Positions 1 through 15,998 of a DNA stretch of 64,000 bases are shown here, piece after piece (within the stretch, counting starts at the first letter, position 1; each line of letters opens with the position of its first letter). The translations under genes were made by a program, and so were the position numbers. The notes under the pieces are model-generated. The model was not told where the DNA came from. It did not search any database and worked only from the letters and a program-made list of their open reading frames with translations. This DNA is from Hexactinellida sp. DTS-2022 (taxonomy: Eukaryota > Porifera > Hexactinellida). The stretch covers positions 6,557,540 through 6,621,539 of the forward strand of contig JAPNXP010000009.1 of assembly GCA_028753945.1 (NCBI GenBank), read 5' to 3'.

Positions 1-1643
1 TATCTTGCCATTCTACAAAGGAGAACCTCGTTAGTATTCGCTATTTAGATATCTACTTTATAACATTGTACGCATTTTGCGTACAATATATAGACGTTGG
101 GATTCAAAATTCATTATATTAACCGATAACATAATGAAATATTCATACTTTCCATATCTAGCCATTCTACAAAGGAGAACCTCGTTAGTATTCGCTATTT
201 ATATATCCACTTTATCACATTGTACGCATTTTGCGTACAATATATAGACTTTGGGATTCAAAATTAATTATATCAACCAATAACATAATGATACATTCAT
301 CATTTCTATATCTAGCCATTCTACAAAGGAGAACCTCGTTAGTATTCGCTATTTATATATCCACAGTATAACATTGTACGCATTTTGCGTACAATATATA
401 GACGTTGGGATTCAAAATTTATTATATCAACCAATAACATAATGAAACATTCATACTTTCTATATGTAGGACATTCTACAATGGAGAACCTCGTTAGTAT
501 TCGCTATTTATATATCTACTGTATAATATTGTAGGGATTTTGCGTACAATATATAGACTTTGGGATCCAAATTAATTATATCAACCAATAACATAATGAA
601 ACATTCATACTTTCTATATGTAGGACATTCTACAATGGAGAACCTCGTTAGTATTCACTATTTATATATCCACTGTATAATATTGTACGCATTTTGCGTG
701 CAATATATAGACGTTGGGACTCAAAATTTATTATATCAACCAATAACATAATGAAACATTCATACTTTTTATATCTAGACATTCTACAAAGGAGAACCTC
801 GTTAGTATTCGCTATTTATATATCCACTTTATAACATTGTACGCATTTTGCGTACAATATATAGACGTTGGGATTCAAAATTTATTATATCAACCAATAA
901 CATAATGAAACATTCATCATTTCTATATCTAGCCATTCTACAAAGGAGAACCTCGTTAGTATTCGCTATTTATATATCCACTTTATAACATTGTACGCAT
1001 TTTGCGTACAATATATAGACTTTGGGATTCAAAATTAATTATATCAACCAATAACATAATGATACATTCATCATTTCTATATCTTGCCATTCTACAAAGG
1101 AGAACCTCGTTAGTATTCGCTATTTATATATCCACTGTATAACATTGTACGCATTTTGCGTACAATATATGGACGTTGGGATTCAAATTAATTATATCAA
1201 CCAATAACATAATGAAACATTCATCATTTGTATATCTAGCCATTCTACAAAGGAGAACCTCGTTAGTATTCGCTATTTATATATCTACTTTATAACATTG
1301 TACGCATTTTGCGTACAATATATAGACGTTGGGATTCAAAATTCATTATATTAACCGATAACATAATGAAACATTCATACTTTCCATATCTAGCCATTCT
1401 ACAAAGGAGAACCTCGTTAGTATTCGCTATTTATATATCTACTTTATAACATTGTACGCATTTTGCGTACAATATATAGACGTTGGGATTCAAAATTCAT
1501 TATATTAACCGATAACATAATGAAACATTCATACTTTCCATATCTAGCCATTCTACAAAGGAGAACCTCGTTAGTATTCGCTATTTATATATCCACTTTA
1601 TAACATTGTACGCATTTTGCGTACAATATATAGACTTTGGGAT
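1..1643 (+). repeat. Higher-order satellite duplication, copy A (shift 2927 bp)
   Basis: This stretch recurs at 2928-4570, a shift of 2927 bp or 19 monomers. Private variants are shared in order, including TTTAGATATC near 45 and 2972 and the GAAATATTC variant near 146 and 3073. The match ends where this copy reads GGATCCAAATT at about 1640 and the other reads GGATTCAAAATT. The left end lies outside the window, so the full unit may be longer. Confidence 0.85.
66..86. repeat. 21-bp dyad in the satellite monomer (first clear copy)
   Basis: A perfect inverted repeat: TTGTACGCA, a 3-bp spacer TTT, then TGCGTACAA. It recurs about every 154 bp through both arms, reading with an AAA spacer on the reversed arm. 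Most monomers keep both arms intact. A few subtypes damage one arm, for example GTAGGGATTTT near 3460, GCGAAC near 5930, and TTTTTCGCA on the reversed arm near 20650. It could be a hairpin-forming site or the binding site of a dimeric protein; neither is proven by sequence. Confidence 0.9.
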
Positions 1644-2927
1644 CCAAATTAATTATATCAACCAATAACATAATGAAACATTCATACTTTCTATATCCCT
1701 TACATTCTACAATGGAGAACCTCGTCAGTATTCGCTATTTATATATCCACTGTATAACATTGTACGCATTTTGCGTACAATATATAGACTTTGGGATCCA
1801 AATTAATTATATCAACCAATAACATAATGAAACATTCATACTTTCTATATGTAGGATATTCTACAATGGAGAACCTCGTTAGTATTCACTATTTATATAT
1901 CCACTTTATAATATTGTGCGCATTTTGCGTACAATATATAGACGTTGGGTTTCAAAATTTATTATATCAACCGATAACATAATGAAACATTCATCATTTC
2001 TATATCTAGCCATTCTACAAAGGAGAACCTCGTTAGTATTCGCTATTTATATATCTACTTTATAACATTGTACGCATTTTGCGTACAATATATAGACGTT
2101 GGGATTCAAAATTCATTATATTAACCGATAACATAATGAAACATTCATACTTTCCATATCTAGCCATTCTACAAAGGAGAACCACGTTAGTATTCGCTAT
2201 TTATATATCCACCTTATAACATTGTACGCATTTTGCGTACAATATATAGACTTTGGGATTCAAAATTAATTATATCAACCAATAACATAATGATACATTC
2301 ATCATTTCTATATCTAGCCATTCTGCAAAGGAGAACCTCGTTAGTATTCGCTATTTATATATCTACTTTATAATATTGTACGCATTTTGCGTACAATATA
2401 TAGACGTTGGGTTTCAAAATTTATTATATCAACCGATAACATAATGAAACATTCATACTTTCTATATCCCTGACATTCTACAATGGAGAATCTCGTTAGT
2501 ATTCGCTATTTATATATCCACCTTATAACATTGTACGCATTTTGCGTACAATATATAGACTTTGGGATTCAAAATTAATTATATCAACCAATAACATAAT
2601 GATACATTCATCATTTCTATATCTAGCCATTCTACAAAGGAGAACCACGTTAGTATTCGCTATTTATATATCTACTTTATAACATTGTACGCATTTTGCG
2701 TACAATATATAGACGTTGGGATTCAAAATTCATTATATTAACCGATAACATAATGAAACATTCATACTTTCCATATCTAGCCATTCTACAAAGGAGAACC
2801 TCGTTAGTATTCGCTATTTATATATCCACTTTATAACATTGTACGCATTTTGCGTACAATATATAGACTTTGGGATTCAAAATTAATTATATCAACCAAT
2901 AACATAATGATACATTCATCATTTCTA

Positions 2928-4570
2928 TATCTTGCCATTCTACAAAGGAGAACCTCGTTAGTATTCGCTATTTAGATATCTACTTTATAACATTGTACGC
3001 ATTTTGCGTACAATATATAGACGTTGGGATTCAAAATTCATTATATTAACCGATAACATAATGAAATATTCATACTTTCCATATCTAGCCATTCTACAAA
3101 GGAGAACCTCGTTAGTATTCGCTATTTATATATCCACTTTATCACATTGTACGCATTTTGCGTACAATATATAGACTTTGGGATTCAAAATTAATTATAT
3201 CAACCAATAACATAATGATACATTCATCATTTCTATATCTAGCCATTCTACAAAGGAGAACCTCGTTAGTATTCGCTATTTATATATCCACAGTATAACA
3301 TTGTACGCATTTTGCGTACAATATATAGACGTTGGGATTCAAAATTTATTATATCAACCAATAACATAATGAAACATTCATACTTTCTATATGTAGGACA
3401 TTCTACAATGGAGAACCTCGTTAGTATTCGCTATTTATATATCTACTGTATAATATTGTAGGGATTTTGCGTACAATATATAGACTTTGGGATCCAAATT
3501 AATTATATCAACCAATAACATAATGAAACATTCATACTTTCTATATGTAGGACATTCTACAATGGAGAACCTCGTTAGTATTCACTATTTATATATCCAC
3601 TGTATAATATTGTACGCATTTTGCGTGCAATATATAGACGTTGGGACTCAAAATTTATTATATCAACCAATAACATAATGAAACATTCATACTTTTTATA
3701 TCTAGACATTCTACAAAGGAGAACCTCGTTAGTATTCGCTATTTATATATCCACTTTATAACATTGTACGCATTTTGCGTACAATATATAGACGTTGGGA
3801 TTCAAAATTTATTATATCAACCAATAACATAATGAAACATTCATCATTTCTATATCTAGCCATTCTACAAAGGAGAACCTCGTTAGTATTCGCTATTTAT
3901 ATATCCACTTTATAACATTGTACGCATTTTGCGTACAATATATAGACTTTGGGATTCAAAATTAATTATATCAACCAATAACATAATGATACATTCATCA
4001 TTTCTATATCTTGCCATTCTACAAAGGAGAACCTCGTTAGTATTCGCTATTTATATATCCACTGTATAACATTGTACGCATTTTGCGTACAATATATGGA
4101 CGTTGGGATTCAAATTAATTATATCAACCAATAACATAATGAAACATTCATCATTTGTATATCTAGCCATTCTACAAAGGAGAACCTCGTTAGTATTCGC
4201 TATTTATATATCTACTTTATAACATTGTACGCATTTTGCGTACAATATATAGACGTTGGGATTCAAAATTCATTATATTAACCGATAACATAATGAAACA
4301 TTCATACTTTCCATATCTAGCCATTCTACAAAGGAGAACCTCGTTAGTATTCGCTATTTATATATCTACTTTATAACATTGTACGCATTTTGCGTACAAT
4401 ATATAGACGTTGGGATTCAAAATTCATTATATTAACCGATAACATAATGAAACATTCATACTTTCCATATCTAGCCATTCTACAAAGGAGAACCTCGTTA
4501 GTATTCGCTATTTATATATCCACTTTATAACATTGTACGCATTTTGCGTACAATATATAGACTTTGGGAT
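2928..4570 (+). repeat. Higher-order satellite duplication, copy B
   Basis: This is the partner of 1-1643. I saw no difference in the lines compared base by base. The segment between the copies (1644-2927) contains other monomer subtypes, so the unit of amplification is a block of many monomers rather than a single monomer. Confidence 0.85.
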
Positions 4571-7500
4571 TCAAAATTAATTATATCAACCAATAACATA
4601 ATGATACATTCATCATTTCTATATCTAGCCATTCTACAAAGGAGAACCTCGTTAGTATTCGCTATTTATATATCTACTTTATAACATTGTACGCATTTTG
4701 CGTACAATATATAGACGTTGGGATTCAAAATTCATTATATTAACCGATAACATAATGAAACATTCATACTTTCCATATCTAGCCATTCTACAAAGGAGAA
4801 CCTCGTTAGTATTCGCTATTTATATATCCACTTTATAACATTGTACGCATTTTGCGTACAATATATAGACTTTGGGATTCAAAATTAATTATATCAACCA
4901 ATAACATAATGATACATTCATCATTTCTATATCTAGCCATTCTACAAAGGAGAACCTCGTTAGTATTCGCTATTTATATATCCACAGTATAACATTGTAC
5001 GCATTTTGCGTACAATATATAGACGTTGGGATTCAAAATTTATTATATCAACCAATAACATAATGAAACATTCATACTTTCTATATGTAGGACATTCTAC
5101 AATGGAGAACCTCGTTAGTATTCGCTATTTATATATCTACTGTATAATATTGTAGGGATTTTGCGTACAATATATAGACTTTGGGATCCAAATTAATTAT
5201 ATCAACCAATAACATAATGAAACATTCATACTTTCTATATGTAGAACATTCTACAATGGAGAACCTCGTTAGTATTCACTATTTATATATCCACTGTATA
5301 ATATTGTACGCATTTTGCGTGCAATATATAGACGTTGGGACTCAAAATTTATTATATCAACCAATAACATAATGAAACATTCATACTTTTTATATCTAGA
5401 CATTCTACAAAGGAGAACCTCGTTAGTATTCGCTATTTATATATCCACTTTATAACATTGTACGCATTTTGCGTACAATATATAGACGTTGGGATTCAAA
5501 ATTTATTATATCAACCAATAACATAATGAAACATTCATCATTTCTATATCTAGCCATTCTACAAAGGAGAACCTCGTTAGTATTCGCTATTTATATATCC
5601 ACTGTATAACATTGTACGCATTTTGCGTACAATATATGGACGTTGGGATTCAAATTAATTATATCAACCAATAACATAATGAAACATTCATCATTTCTAT
5701 ATCTAGCCATTCTACAAAGGAGAACCTCGTTAGTATTCGCTATTTATATATCTACTTTATAACATTGTACGCATTTTGCGTACAATATATAGACGTAGGG
5801 ATCCAAATTAATTATATCAACCAATAACATAATGAAACATTCATACTTTCTATATGTAGGACATTCTACAATGGAGAACCTCGTTAGTATTCGCTATTTA
5901 TATATCTACTTTATAAGTTTGTACGCATTTTGCGAACAATATATAGACGTTGGGATTCAAAATTCATTATATCAACCAATAACATAATGAAACATTCATC
6001 ATTTCTATATCTAGCCATTCTACAAAGGAGAACCTCGTTAGTATTCGCTATTTATATATCCACTTTATAACATTGTACGCATTTTGCGTACAATATATAG
6101 ACTTTGGGATTCAAAATTAATTATATCAACCAATAACATAATGATACATTCATCATTTCTATATCTTGCCATTCTACAAAGGAGAACCTCGTTAGTATTC
6201 GCTATTTATATATCCACTGTATAACATTGTACGCATTTTGCGTACAATATATGGACGTTGGGATTCAAATTAATTATATCAACCAATAACATAATGAAAC
6301 ATTCATCATTTGTATATCTAGCCATTCTACAAAGGAGAACCTCGTTAGTATTCGCTATTTATATATCTACTTTATAACATTGTACGCATTTTGCGTACAA
6401 TATATAGACGTTGGGATTCAAAATTCATTATATTAACCGATAACATAATGAAACATTCATACTTTCCATATCTAGCCATTCTACAAAGGAGAACCTCGTT
6501 AGTATTCGCTATTTATATATCTACTTTATAACATTGTACGCATTTTGCGTACAATATATAGACGTTGGGATTCAAAATTCATTATATTAACCGATAACAT
6601 AATGAAACATTCATACTTTCCATATCTAGCCATTCTACAAAGGAGAACCTCGTTAGTATTCGCTATTTATATATCCACTTTATAACATTGTACGCATTTT
6701 GCGTACAATATATAGACTTTGGGATTCAAAATTAATTATATCAACCAATAACATAATGATACATTCATCATTTCTATATCTAGCCATTCTACAAAGGAGA
6801 ACCTCGTTAGTATTCGCTATTTATATATCCACCTTATAATATTGTACGCATTTTGCGTACAATATATAGACGTTGGGATTCAAAATTTATTATATCAACC
6901 AATAACATAATGAAACATTCATCATTTCTATATCTAGCCATTCTACAAAGGAGAACCTCGTTAGTATTCGCTATTTATATATCCACTTTATAACATTGTA
7001 CGCATTTTGCGTACAATATATAGACTTTGGGATTCAAAATTAATTATATCAACCGATAACATAATGAAACATTCATACTTTCCATATCTAGCCATTCTAC
7101 AAAGGAGAACCTCGTTAGTATTCGCTATTTATATATCCACTTTATAACATTGTACGCATTTTGCGTACAATATATAGACTTTGGGATTCAAAATTAATTA
7201 TATCAACCAATAACATAATGATACATTCATCATTTCTATATCTAGCCATTCTACAAAGGAGAACCTCGTTAGTATTCGCTATTTATATATCCACAGTATA
7301 ACATTGTACGCATTTTGCGTACAATATATAGACGTTGGGATTCAAAATTTATTATATCAACCAATAACATAATGAAACATTCATACTTTCTATATGTAGG
7401 ACATTCTACAATGGAGAACCTCGTTAGTATTCGCTATTTATATATCTACTGTATAATATTGTAGGGATTTTGCGTACAATATATAGACTTTGGGATCCAA

Positions 7501-10500
7501 ATTAATTATATCAACCAATAACATAATGAAACATTCATACTTTCTATATGTAGGACATTCTACAATGGAGAACCTCGTTAGTATTCACTATTTATATATC
7601 CACTGTATAATATTGTACGCATTTTGCGTGCAATATATAGACGTTGGGACTCAAAATTTATTATATCAACCAATAACATAATGAAACATTCATACTTTTT
7701 ATATCTAGACATTCTACAAAGGAGAACCTCGTTAGTATTCGCTATTTATATATCCACTTTATAACATTGTACGCATTTTGCGTACAATATATAGACGTTG
7801 GGATTCAAAATTTATTATATCAACCAATAACATAATGAAACATTCATCATTTCTATATCTAGCCATTCTACAAAGGAGAACCTCGTTAGTATTCGCTATT
7901 TATATATCCACTGTATAACATTGTACGCATTTTGCGTACAATATATGGACGTTGGGATTCAAATTAATTATATCAACCAATAACATAATGAAACATTCAT
8001 CATTTCTATATCTAGCCATTCTACAAAGGAGAACCTCGTTAGTATTCGCTATTTATATATCTACTTTATAACATTGTACGCATTTTGCGTACAATATATA
8101 GACGTAGGGATCCAAATTAATTATATCAACCAATAACATAATGAAACATTCATACTTTCTATATGTAGGACATTCTACAATGGAGAACCTCGTTAGTATT
8201 CGCTATTTATATATCTACTTTATAAGTTTGTACGCATTTTGCGAACAATATATAGACGTTGGGATTCAAAATTCATTATATCAACCAATAACATAATGAA
8301 ACATTCATCATTTCTATATCTAGCCATTCTACAAAGGAGAACCTCGTTAGTATTCGCTATTTATATATCTACTTTATAACATTGTACGCATTTTGCGTAC
8401 AATATATAGACGTTGGGATTCAAAATTTATTATATCAACCAATAACATAATGAAACATTCATCATTTCTATATCTAGCCATTCTACAAAGGAGAACCTCG
8501 TTAGTATTCGCTATTTATATATCCACTTTATAACATTGTACGCATTTTGCGTACAATATATAGACTTTGGGATTCAAAATTAATTATATCAACCAATAAC
8601 ATAATGATACATTCATCATTTCTATATCTTGCCATTCTACAAAGGAGAACCTCGTTAGTATTCGCTATTTATATATCCACTGTATAACATTGTACGCATT
8701 TTGCGTACAATATATGGACGTTGGGATTCAAATTAATTATATCAACCAATAACATAATGAAACATTCATCATTTGTATATCTAGCCATTCTACAAAGGAG
8801 AACCTCGTTAGTATTCGCTATTTATATATCTACTTTATAACATTGTACGCATTTTGCGTACAATATATAGACGTTGGGATTCAAAATTCATTATATTAAC
8901 CGATAACATAATGAAACATTCATACTTTCCATATCTAGCCATTCTACAAAGGAGAACCTCGTTAGTATTCGCTATTTATATATCTACTTTATAACATTGT
9001 ACGCATTTTGCGTACAATATATAGACGTTGGGATTCAAAATTCATTATATTAACCGATAACATAATGAAACATTCATACTTTCCATATCTAGCCATTCTA
9101 CAAAGGAGAACCTCGTTAGTATTCGCTATTTATATATCCACTTTATAACATTGTACGCATTTTGCGTACAATATATAGACTTTGGGATTCAAAATTAATT
9201 ATATCAACCAATAACATAATGATACATTCATCATTTCTATATCTAGCCATTCTACAAAGGAGAACCTCGTTAGTATTCGCTATTTATATATCCACCTTAT
9301 AATATTGTACGCATTTTGCGTACAATATATAGACGTTGGGATTCAAAATTTATTATATCAACCAATAACATAATGAAACATTCATCATTTCTATATCTAG
9401 CCATTCTACAAAGGAGAACCTCGTTAGTATTCGCTATTTATATATCCACTTTATAACATTGTACGCATTTTGCGTACAATATATAGACTTTGGGATTCAA
9501 AATTAATTATATCAACCAATAACATAATGATACATTCATCATTTCTATATCTAGCCATTCTACAAAGGAGAACCTCGTTAGTATTCGCTATTTATATATC
9601 TACTTTATAATATTGTACGCATTTTGCGTACAATATATAGACGTTGGGTTTCAAAATTTATTATATCAACCGATAACATAATGAAACATTCATACTTTCT
9701 ATATCCCTGACATTCTACAATGGAGAATCTCGTTAGTATTCGCTATTTATATATCCACCTTATAACATTGTACGCATTTTGCGTACAATATATAGACTTT
9801 GGGATTCAAAATTAATTATATCAACCAATAACATAATGATACATTCATCATTTCTATATCTAGCCATTCTACAAAGGAGAACCTCGTTAGTATTCGCTAT
9901 TTATATATCTACTTTATAACATTGTACGCATTTTGCGTACAATATATAGACGTTGGGATTCAAAATTCATTATATTAACCGATAACATAATGAAACATTC
10001 ATACTTTCCATATCTAGCCATTCTACAAAGGAGAACCTCGTTAGTATTCGCTATTTATATATCCACTTTATAACATTGTACGCATTTTGCGTACAATATA
10101 TAGACTTTGGGATTCAAAATTAATTATATCAACCAATAACATAATGATACATTCATCATTTCTATATCTAGCCATTCTACAAAGGAGAACCTCGTTAGTA
10201 TTCGCTATTTATATATCCACAGTATAACATTGTACGCATTTTGCGTACAATATATAGACGTTGGGATTCAAAATTTATTATATCAACCAATAACATAATG
10301 AAACATTCATACTTTCTATATGTAGGACATTCTACAATGGAGAACCTCGTTAGTATTCGCTATTTATATATCTACTGTATAATATTGTAGGGATTTTGCG
10401 TACAATATATAGACTTTGGGATCCAAATTAATTATATCAACCAATAACATAATGAAACATTCATACTTTCTATATGTAGGACATTCTACAATGGAGAACC

Positions 10501-13500
10501 TCGTTAGTATTCGCTATTTATATATCCACTGTATAACATTGTACGCATTTTGCGTACAATATATGGACGTTGGGATTCAAATTAATTATATCAACCAATA
10601 ACATAATGAAACATTCATCATTTCTATATCTAGCCATTCTACAAAGGAGAACCTCGTTAGTATTCGCTATTTATATATCTACTTTATAACATTGTACGCA
10701 TTTTGCGTACAATATATAGACGTAGGGATCCAAATTAATTATATCAACCAATAACATAATGAAACATTCATACTTTCTATATGTAGGACATTCTACAATG
10801 GAGAACCTCGTTAGTATTCGCTATTTATATATCTACTTTATAACTTTGTACGCATTTTGCGTACAATATATAGACTTTGGGATTCAAAATTCATTATATC
10901 AACCAATAACATAATGAAACATTCATCATTTCTATATCTAGCCATTCTACAAAGGAGAACCTCGTTAGTATTCGCTATTTATATATCTACTTTATAACAT
11001 TGTACGCATTTTGCGTACAATATATTGACATTGGGATTCAAAATTAATTATATCAACCAATAACATAATGAAACATTCATACTTTCAATATCCCTGACAT
11101 TCTACAATGGAGAACCTCGTTACTATTCGCTATTTATATATCCACAGTATAACATTGTACACATTTTGCGTACAATATATAAACGTTTGGATTCAAAATT
11201 TATTATATCAACCAATAACATAATGAAACATTCATACTTTCTATATGTAGGACATTCTACAATGGAGAACCTCGTTAGTATTCGCTATTTATATATCTAC
11301 TGTATAATATTGTAGGCATTTTGCGTACAATATATAGACTTTGGGATCCAAATTAATTATATCAACCAATAACATAATGAAACATTCATACTTTCTATAT
11401 CTAGACATTCTACAAAGGAGAACCTCGTTAGTATTCGCTATTTATATATCCACTTTATAACATTGTACGCATTTTGCGTACAATATATAGACGTTGGGAT
11501 TCAAAATTCATTATATTAACCGATAACATAATGAAACATTCATACTTTCCATATCTAGCCATTCTACAAAGGAGAACCTCGTTAGTATTCGCTATTTATA
11601 TATCCACTTTATAACATTGTACGCATTTTGCGTACAATATATAGACTTTGGGATTCAAAATTAATTATATCAACCAATAACATAATGATACATTCATCAT
11701 TTCTATATCTAGCCATTCTACAAAGGAGAACCTCGTTAGTATTCGCTATTTATATATCCACAGTATAACATTGTACGCATTTTGCGTACAATATATAGAC
11801 GTTGGGATTCAAAATTTATTATATCAACCAATAACATAATGAAACATTCATACTTTCTATATGTAGGACATTCTACAATGGAGAACCTCGTTAGTATTCG
11901 CTATTTATATATCTACTGTATAATATTGTAGGGATTTTGCGTACAATATATAGACTTTGGGATCCAAATTAATTATATCAACCAATAACATAATGAAACA
12001 TTCATACTTTCTATATGTAGGACATTCTACAATGGAGAACCTCGTTAGTATTCACTATTTATATATCCACTGTATAATATTGTACGCATTTTGCGTGCAA
12101 TATATAGACGTTGGGACTCAAAATTTATTATATCAACCGATAACATAATGAAACATTCATACTTTTTATATCTAGACATTCTACAAAGGAGAACCTCGTT
12201 AGTATTCGCTATTTATATATCCACTTTATAACATTGTACGCATTTTGCGTACAATATATAGACGTTGGGATTCAAAATTTATTATATCAACCAATAACAT
12301 AATGAAACATTCATACTTTCTATATCCCTGACATTCTACAAAGGAGAACCTCGTTAGTATTCGCTATTTATATATCCACAGTATAACATTGTACGCATTT
12401 TGCGTACAATATATAGACGTTGGGATTCAAAATTTATTATACAGTATCAACCAATAACATAATGAAACATTCATACTTTCTATATGTAGGACATTCTACA
12501 ATGGAGAACCTCGTTAGTATTCGCTATTATATATCTACTGTATAATATTGTAGGGATTTTGCGTACAATATATAGACTTTGGGATCCAAATTAATTATAT
12601 CAACCAATAACATAATGAAACATTCATACTTTCTATATGTAGGACATTCTACAATAGAGAACCTCGTTAGTATTCACTATTTATATATCCACTGTATAAT
12701 ATTGTACGCATTTTGCGTGCAATATATAGACGTTGGGACTCAAAATTTATTATATCAACCAATAACATAATGAAACATTCATACTTTTTATATCTAGACA
12801 TTCTACAAAGGAGAACCTCGTTAGTATTCGCTATTTATATATCCACTTTATAACATTGTACGCATTTTGCGTACAATATATAGACGTTGGGATTCAAAAT
12901 TTATTATATCAACCAATAACATAATGAAACATTCATACTTTCTATATCCCTGACATTCTACAAAGGAGAACCTCGTTAGTATTCGCTATTTATATATCCA
13001 CAGTATAACATTGTACACATTTTGCGTACAATATATAAACGTTGGGATTCAAAATTTATTATATCAACCAATAACATAATGAAACATTCATACTTTCTAT
13101 ATGTAGGACATTCTACAATGGAGAACCTCGTTAGTATTCGCTATTTATATATCTACTGTATAATATTGTAGGCATTTTGCGTACAATATATAGACTTTGG
13201 GATCCAAATTAATTATATCAACCAATAACATAATGAAACATTCATACTTTCTATATCTAGACATTCTACAAAGGAGAACCTCGTTAGTATTCGCTATTTA
13301 TATATCCACTTTATAACATTGTACGCATTTTGCGTACAATATATAGACGTTGGGATTCAAAATTTATTATATCAACCAATAACATAATGAAACATTCATA
13401 CTTTCTATGTGTAGGACATTCTACAATGGAGAAACTCGTTAGTATTCACTATTTATATATCCACTGTATAATATTGTACGCATTTTGCGTACAATATATA

Positions 13501-15843
13501 GACGTTGGGACTCAAAATTTATTCTATCAACCAATAACATAATGAAACATTCATACTTTCTATATCTAGACATTCTACAAAGGAGAAACTCGTTAGTATT
13601 CGCTATTTATATATCTACTGTATAACATTGTACGCATTTTGCGTACAATATATAGACGTTGGGATTCAAAATTCATTATATTAACCGATAACATAATGAA
13701 ACATTCATACTTTCAATATCTAGACATTCTACAATGGAGAACCTCGTTAGTATTCGCTATTTATATATCCACTTTATAACATTGTACGCATTTTGCGAAA
13801 AATATATAGACGTTGGGATTCAAAATTCATTATATTAACCGATAACATAATGAAACATTCATACTTTCTATATCTAGACATTCTACAATGGAGAACCTCG
13901 TTAGTATTCGCTATTTATATATCCACTTTATAACATTGTACGCATTTTGCGTACAATATATAGACGTTGGATTCAAAATTTATTATATCAACCAATAACA
14001 TAATGAAACATTCATACTTTCTATATCCCTGACATTCTACAAAGGAGAACCTCGTCAGTATTCGCTATTTATATATCCACTTTATAACATTGTACGCATT
14101 TTGCGTACAATATATAGACGTTGGGATTCAAAATTTATTATTTCAACCGATAACATAATGAAACATTCATACTTTCTATATCTAGACATTCTACAATGGA
14201 GAACCTCGTTAGTATTCGCTATTTATATATCCACTTTATAACATTGTACGCATTTTGCGTACAATATATTGACGTTGGGATTCAAATTAATTATATCAAC
14301 CAATAACATAATGAAACATTCATCATTTCTATATCTAGCCATTCTACAAAGGAGAACCTCGTTAGTATTCGCTATTTATATATCTACTTTATAACATTGT
14401 ACGCATTTTGCGTACAATATATAGACGTAGGGATCCAAATTAATTATATCAAGCAATAACATAATGAAACATTCATACTTTCTATATGTAGGACATTCTA
14501 CAATGGAGAACCTCGTTAGTATTCGCTATTTATATATCTACTTTATAACTTTGTACGCATTTTGCGTACAATATATAGACTTTGGGATTCAAAATTCATT
14601 ATATCAACCAATAACATAATGAAACATTCATCATTTCTATATCTAGCCATTCTACAAAGGAGAACCTCGTTAGTATTCGCTATTTATATATCTACTTTAT
14701 AACATTGTACGCATTTTGCGTACAATATATTGACATTGGGATTCAAAATTAATTATATCAACCAATAACATAATGAAACATTCATACTTTCTATATCTAG
14801 ACATTCTACAAAGGAGAAACTCGTTAGTATTCGCTATTTATATATCTACTGTATAACATTGTACGCATTTTGCGTACAATATATAGACGTTGGGATTCAA
14901 AATTCATTATATTATCCGATAACATAATGAAACATTCATACTTTCAATATCTAGGCATTCTACAAAGGAGAACCTCGTTAGTATTCGCTATTTATATATC
15001 CACTTTATAACATTGTACGCATTTTGCGTACAATATATAGACGTTGGGATTCAAAATTCATTATATTAACCGATAACATAATGAAACATTCATACTTTCT
15101 ATATCTAGACATTCTACAATGGAGAATCTCGTTAGTATTCGCTATTTATATATCCACTTTATAACATTGTACGCATTTTGCGTACAATATATAGACGTTG
15201 GGATTCAAAATTTATTATATCAACCAATAACATAATGAAACATTCATACTTTCTATATGTAGGACATTCTACAATGGAGAAACTCGTTAGTATTCACTAT
15301 TTATATATCCACTGTATAATATTGTACGCATTTTGCGTACAATATTTAGACGTTGGGACTCAAAATTTATTATATCAACCAATAACATAATGAAACATTC
15401 ATACTTTCTATATCTAGACATTCTACAAAGGAGAACCTCGTTAGTATTCGCTATTTATATATCCACTTTATAACATTGTACGCATTTTGCGTACAATATA
15501 TAGACGTTGGGATTCAAAATTTATTATATCAACCAATAACATAATGAAACATTCATACTTTCTATATGTAGGACATTCTACAAAGGAGAAACTCGTTAGT
15601 ATTCACTATTTATATATCCACTGTATAATATTGTACGCATTTTGCGTACAATATATAGACGTTGGGACTCAAAATTTATTATATCAACCAATAACATAAT
15701 GAAACATTCATACTTTCTATGTCCCTTACATTCTACAATGGAGAACCTCGTCAGTATTCGCTATTTATATATCCACTGTATAACATTGTACGCATTTTGC
15801 GTGCAATGTGTAGACTTTGGGATTCAAAATTAATTATCTCAAC

Positions 15844-15998
15844 CAGAGGCGGCGCGGCTTTTGGGGGCCCCCGGGTGATCGACCTACTAGTCCCCTTTGT
15901 CCAGGGCCCCGTGGGACCTGAACTAGGGGCCCCCTTTGTAATCGGTTGAGGGGCCCGCGGGTGAATCACCCGTGCGGGGTGTGCCCGCGCCGCCCATG
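15844..15998 (+). mobile_element. 155-bp GC-rich hAT-type MITE, copy 1
   Basis: A short non-autonomous DNA transposon, very GC-rich against the AT-rich satellite. The ends are CAGAGGCGGCGCGG and, read inward from the other side, CATGGGCGGCGCGG: 14-bp terminal inverted repeats with two mismatches, of the CA-start type common in hAT elements. The left flank 15836-15843 is ATCTCAAC. That octamer reappears (as GTTGAGAT) at 40598-40605 beside copy 2 rather than on this copy's right flank. Satellite orientation switches from plus to minus across this element. It has no coding capacity. Confidence 0.8.

Larger units (their letters stand above)
1..15843 (+). repeat. 154-bp satellite array, plus-oriented arm
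   Basis: About 103 head-to-tail monomers of about 154 bp fill this stretch with no foreign insertion. Landmarks in each unit are CATTCTACAAWGGAGAACC, CGTTAGTATTCGCTATT, a 21-bp dyad (TTGTACGCA, TTT, TGCGTACAA), AATATATAGACGTTGGG, then CAACCAATAACATAATGA. Units differ by scattered substitutions; recurrent subtypes carry ctagcc, ctagac, gtagga or ccctga before the CATTCTAC block. The monomer is AT-rich and close to nucleosome-repeat length. A centromeric or pericentromeric role is possible but is inference. The array starts before the window. The short frames in it recur once per monomer and open mostly at TTG or GTG, so they are not genes. Confidence 0.97.

Noticed and set aside
1-15843. A CRISPR-like repeat-spacer array
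   Set aside because: The unit is a continuous 154-bp tandem repeat with no unique spacers and the context is an animal genome.
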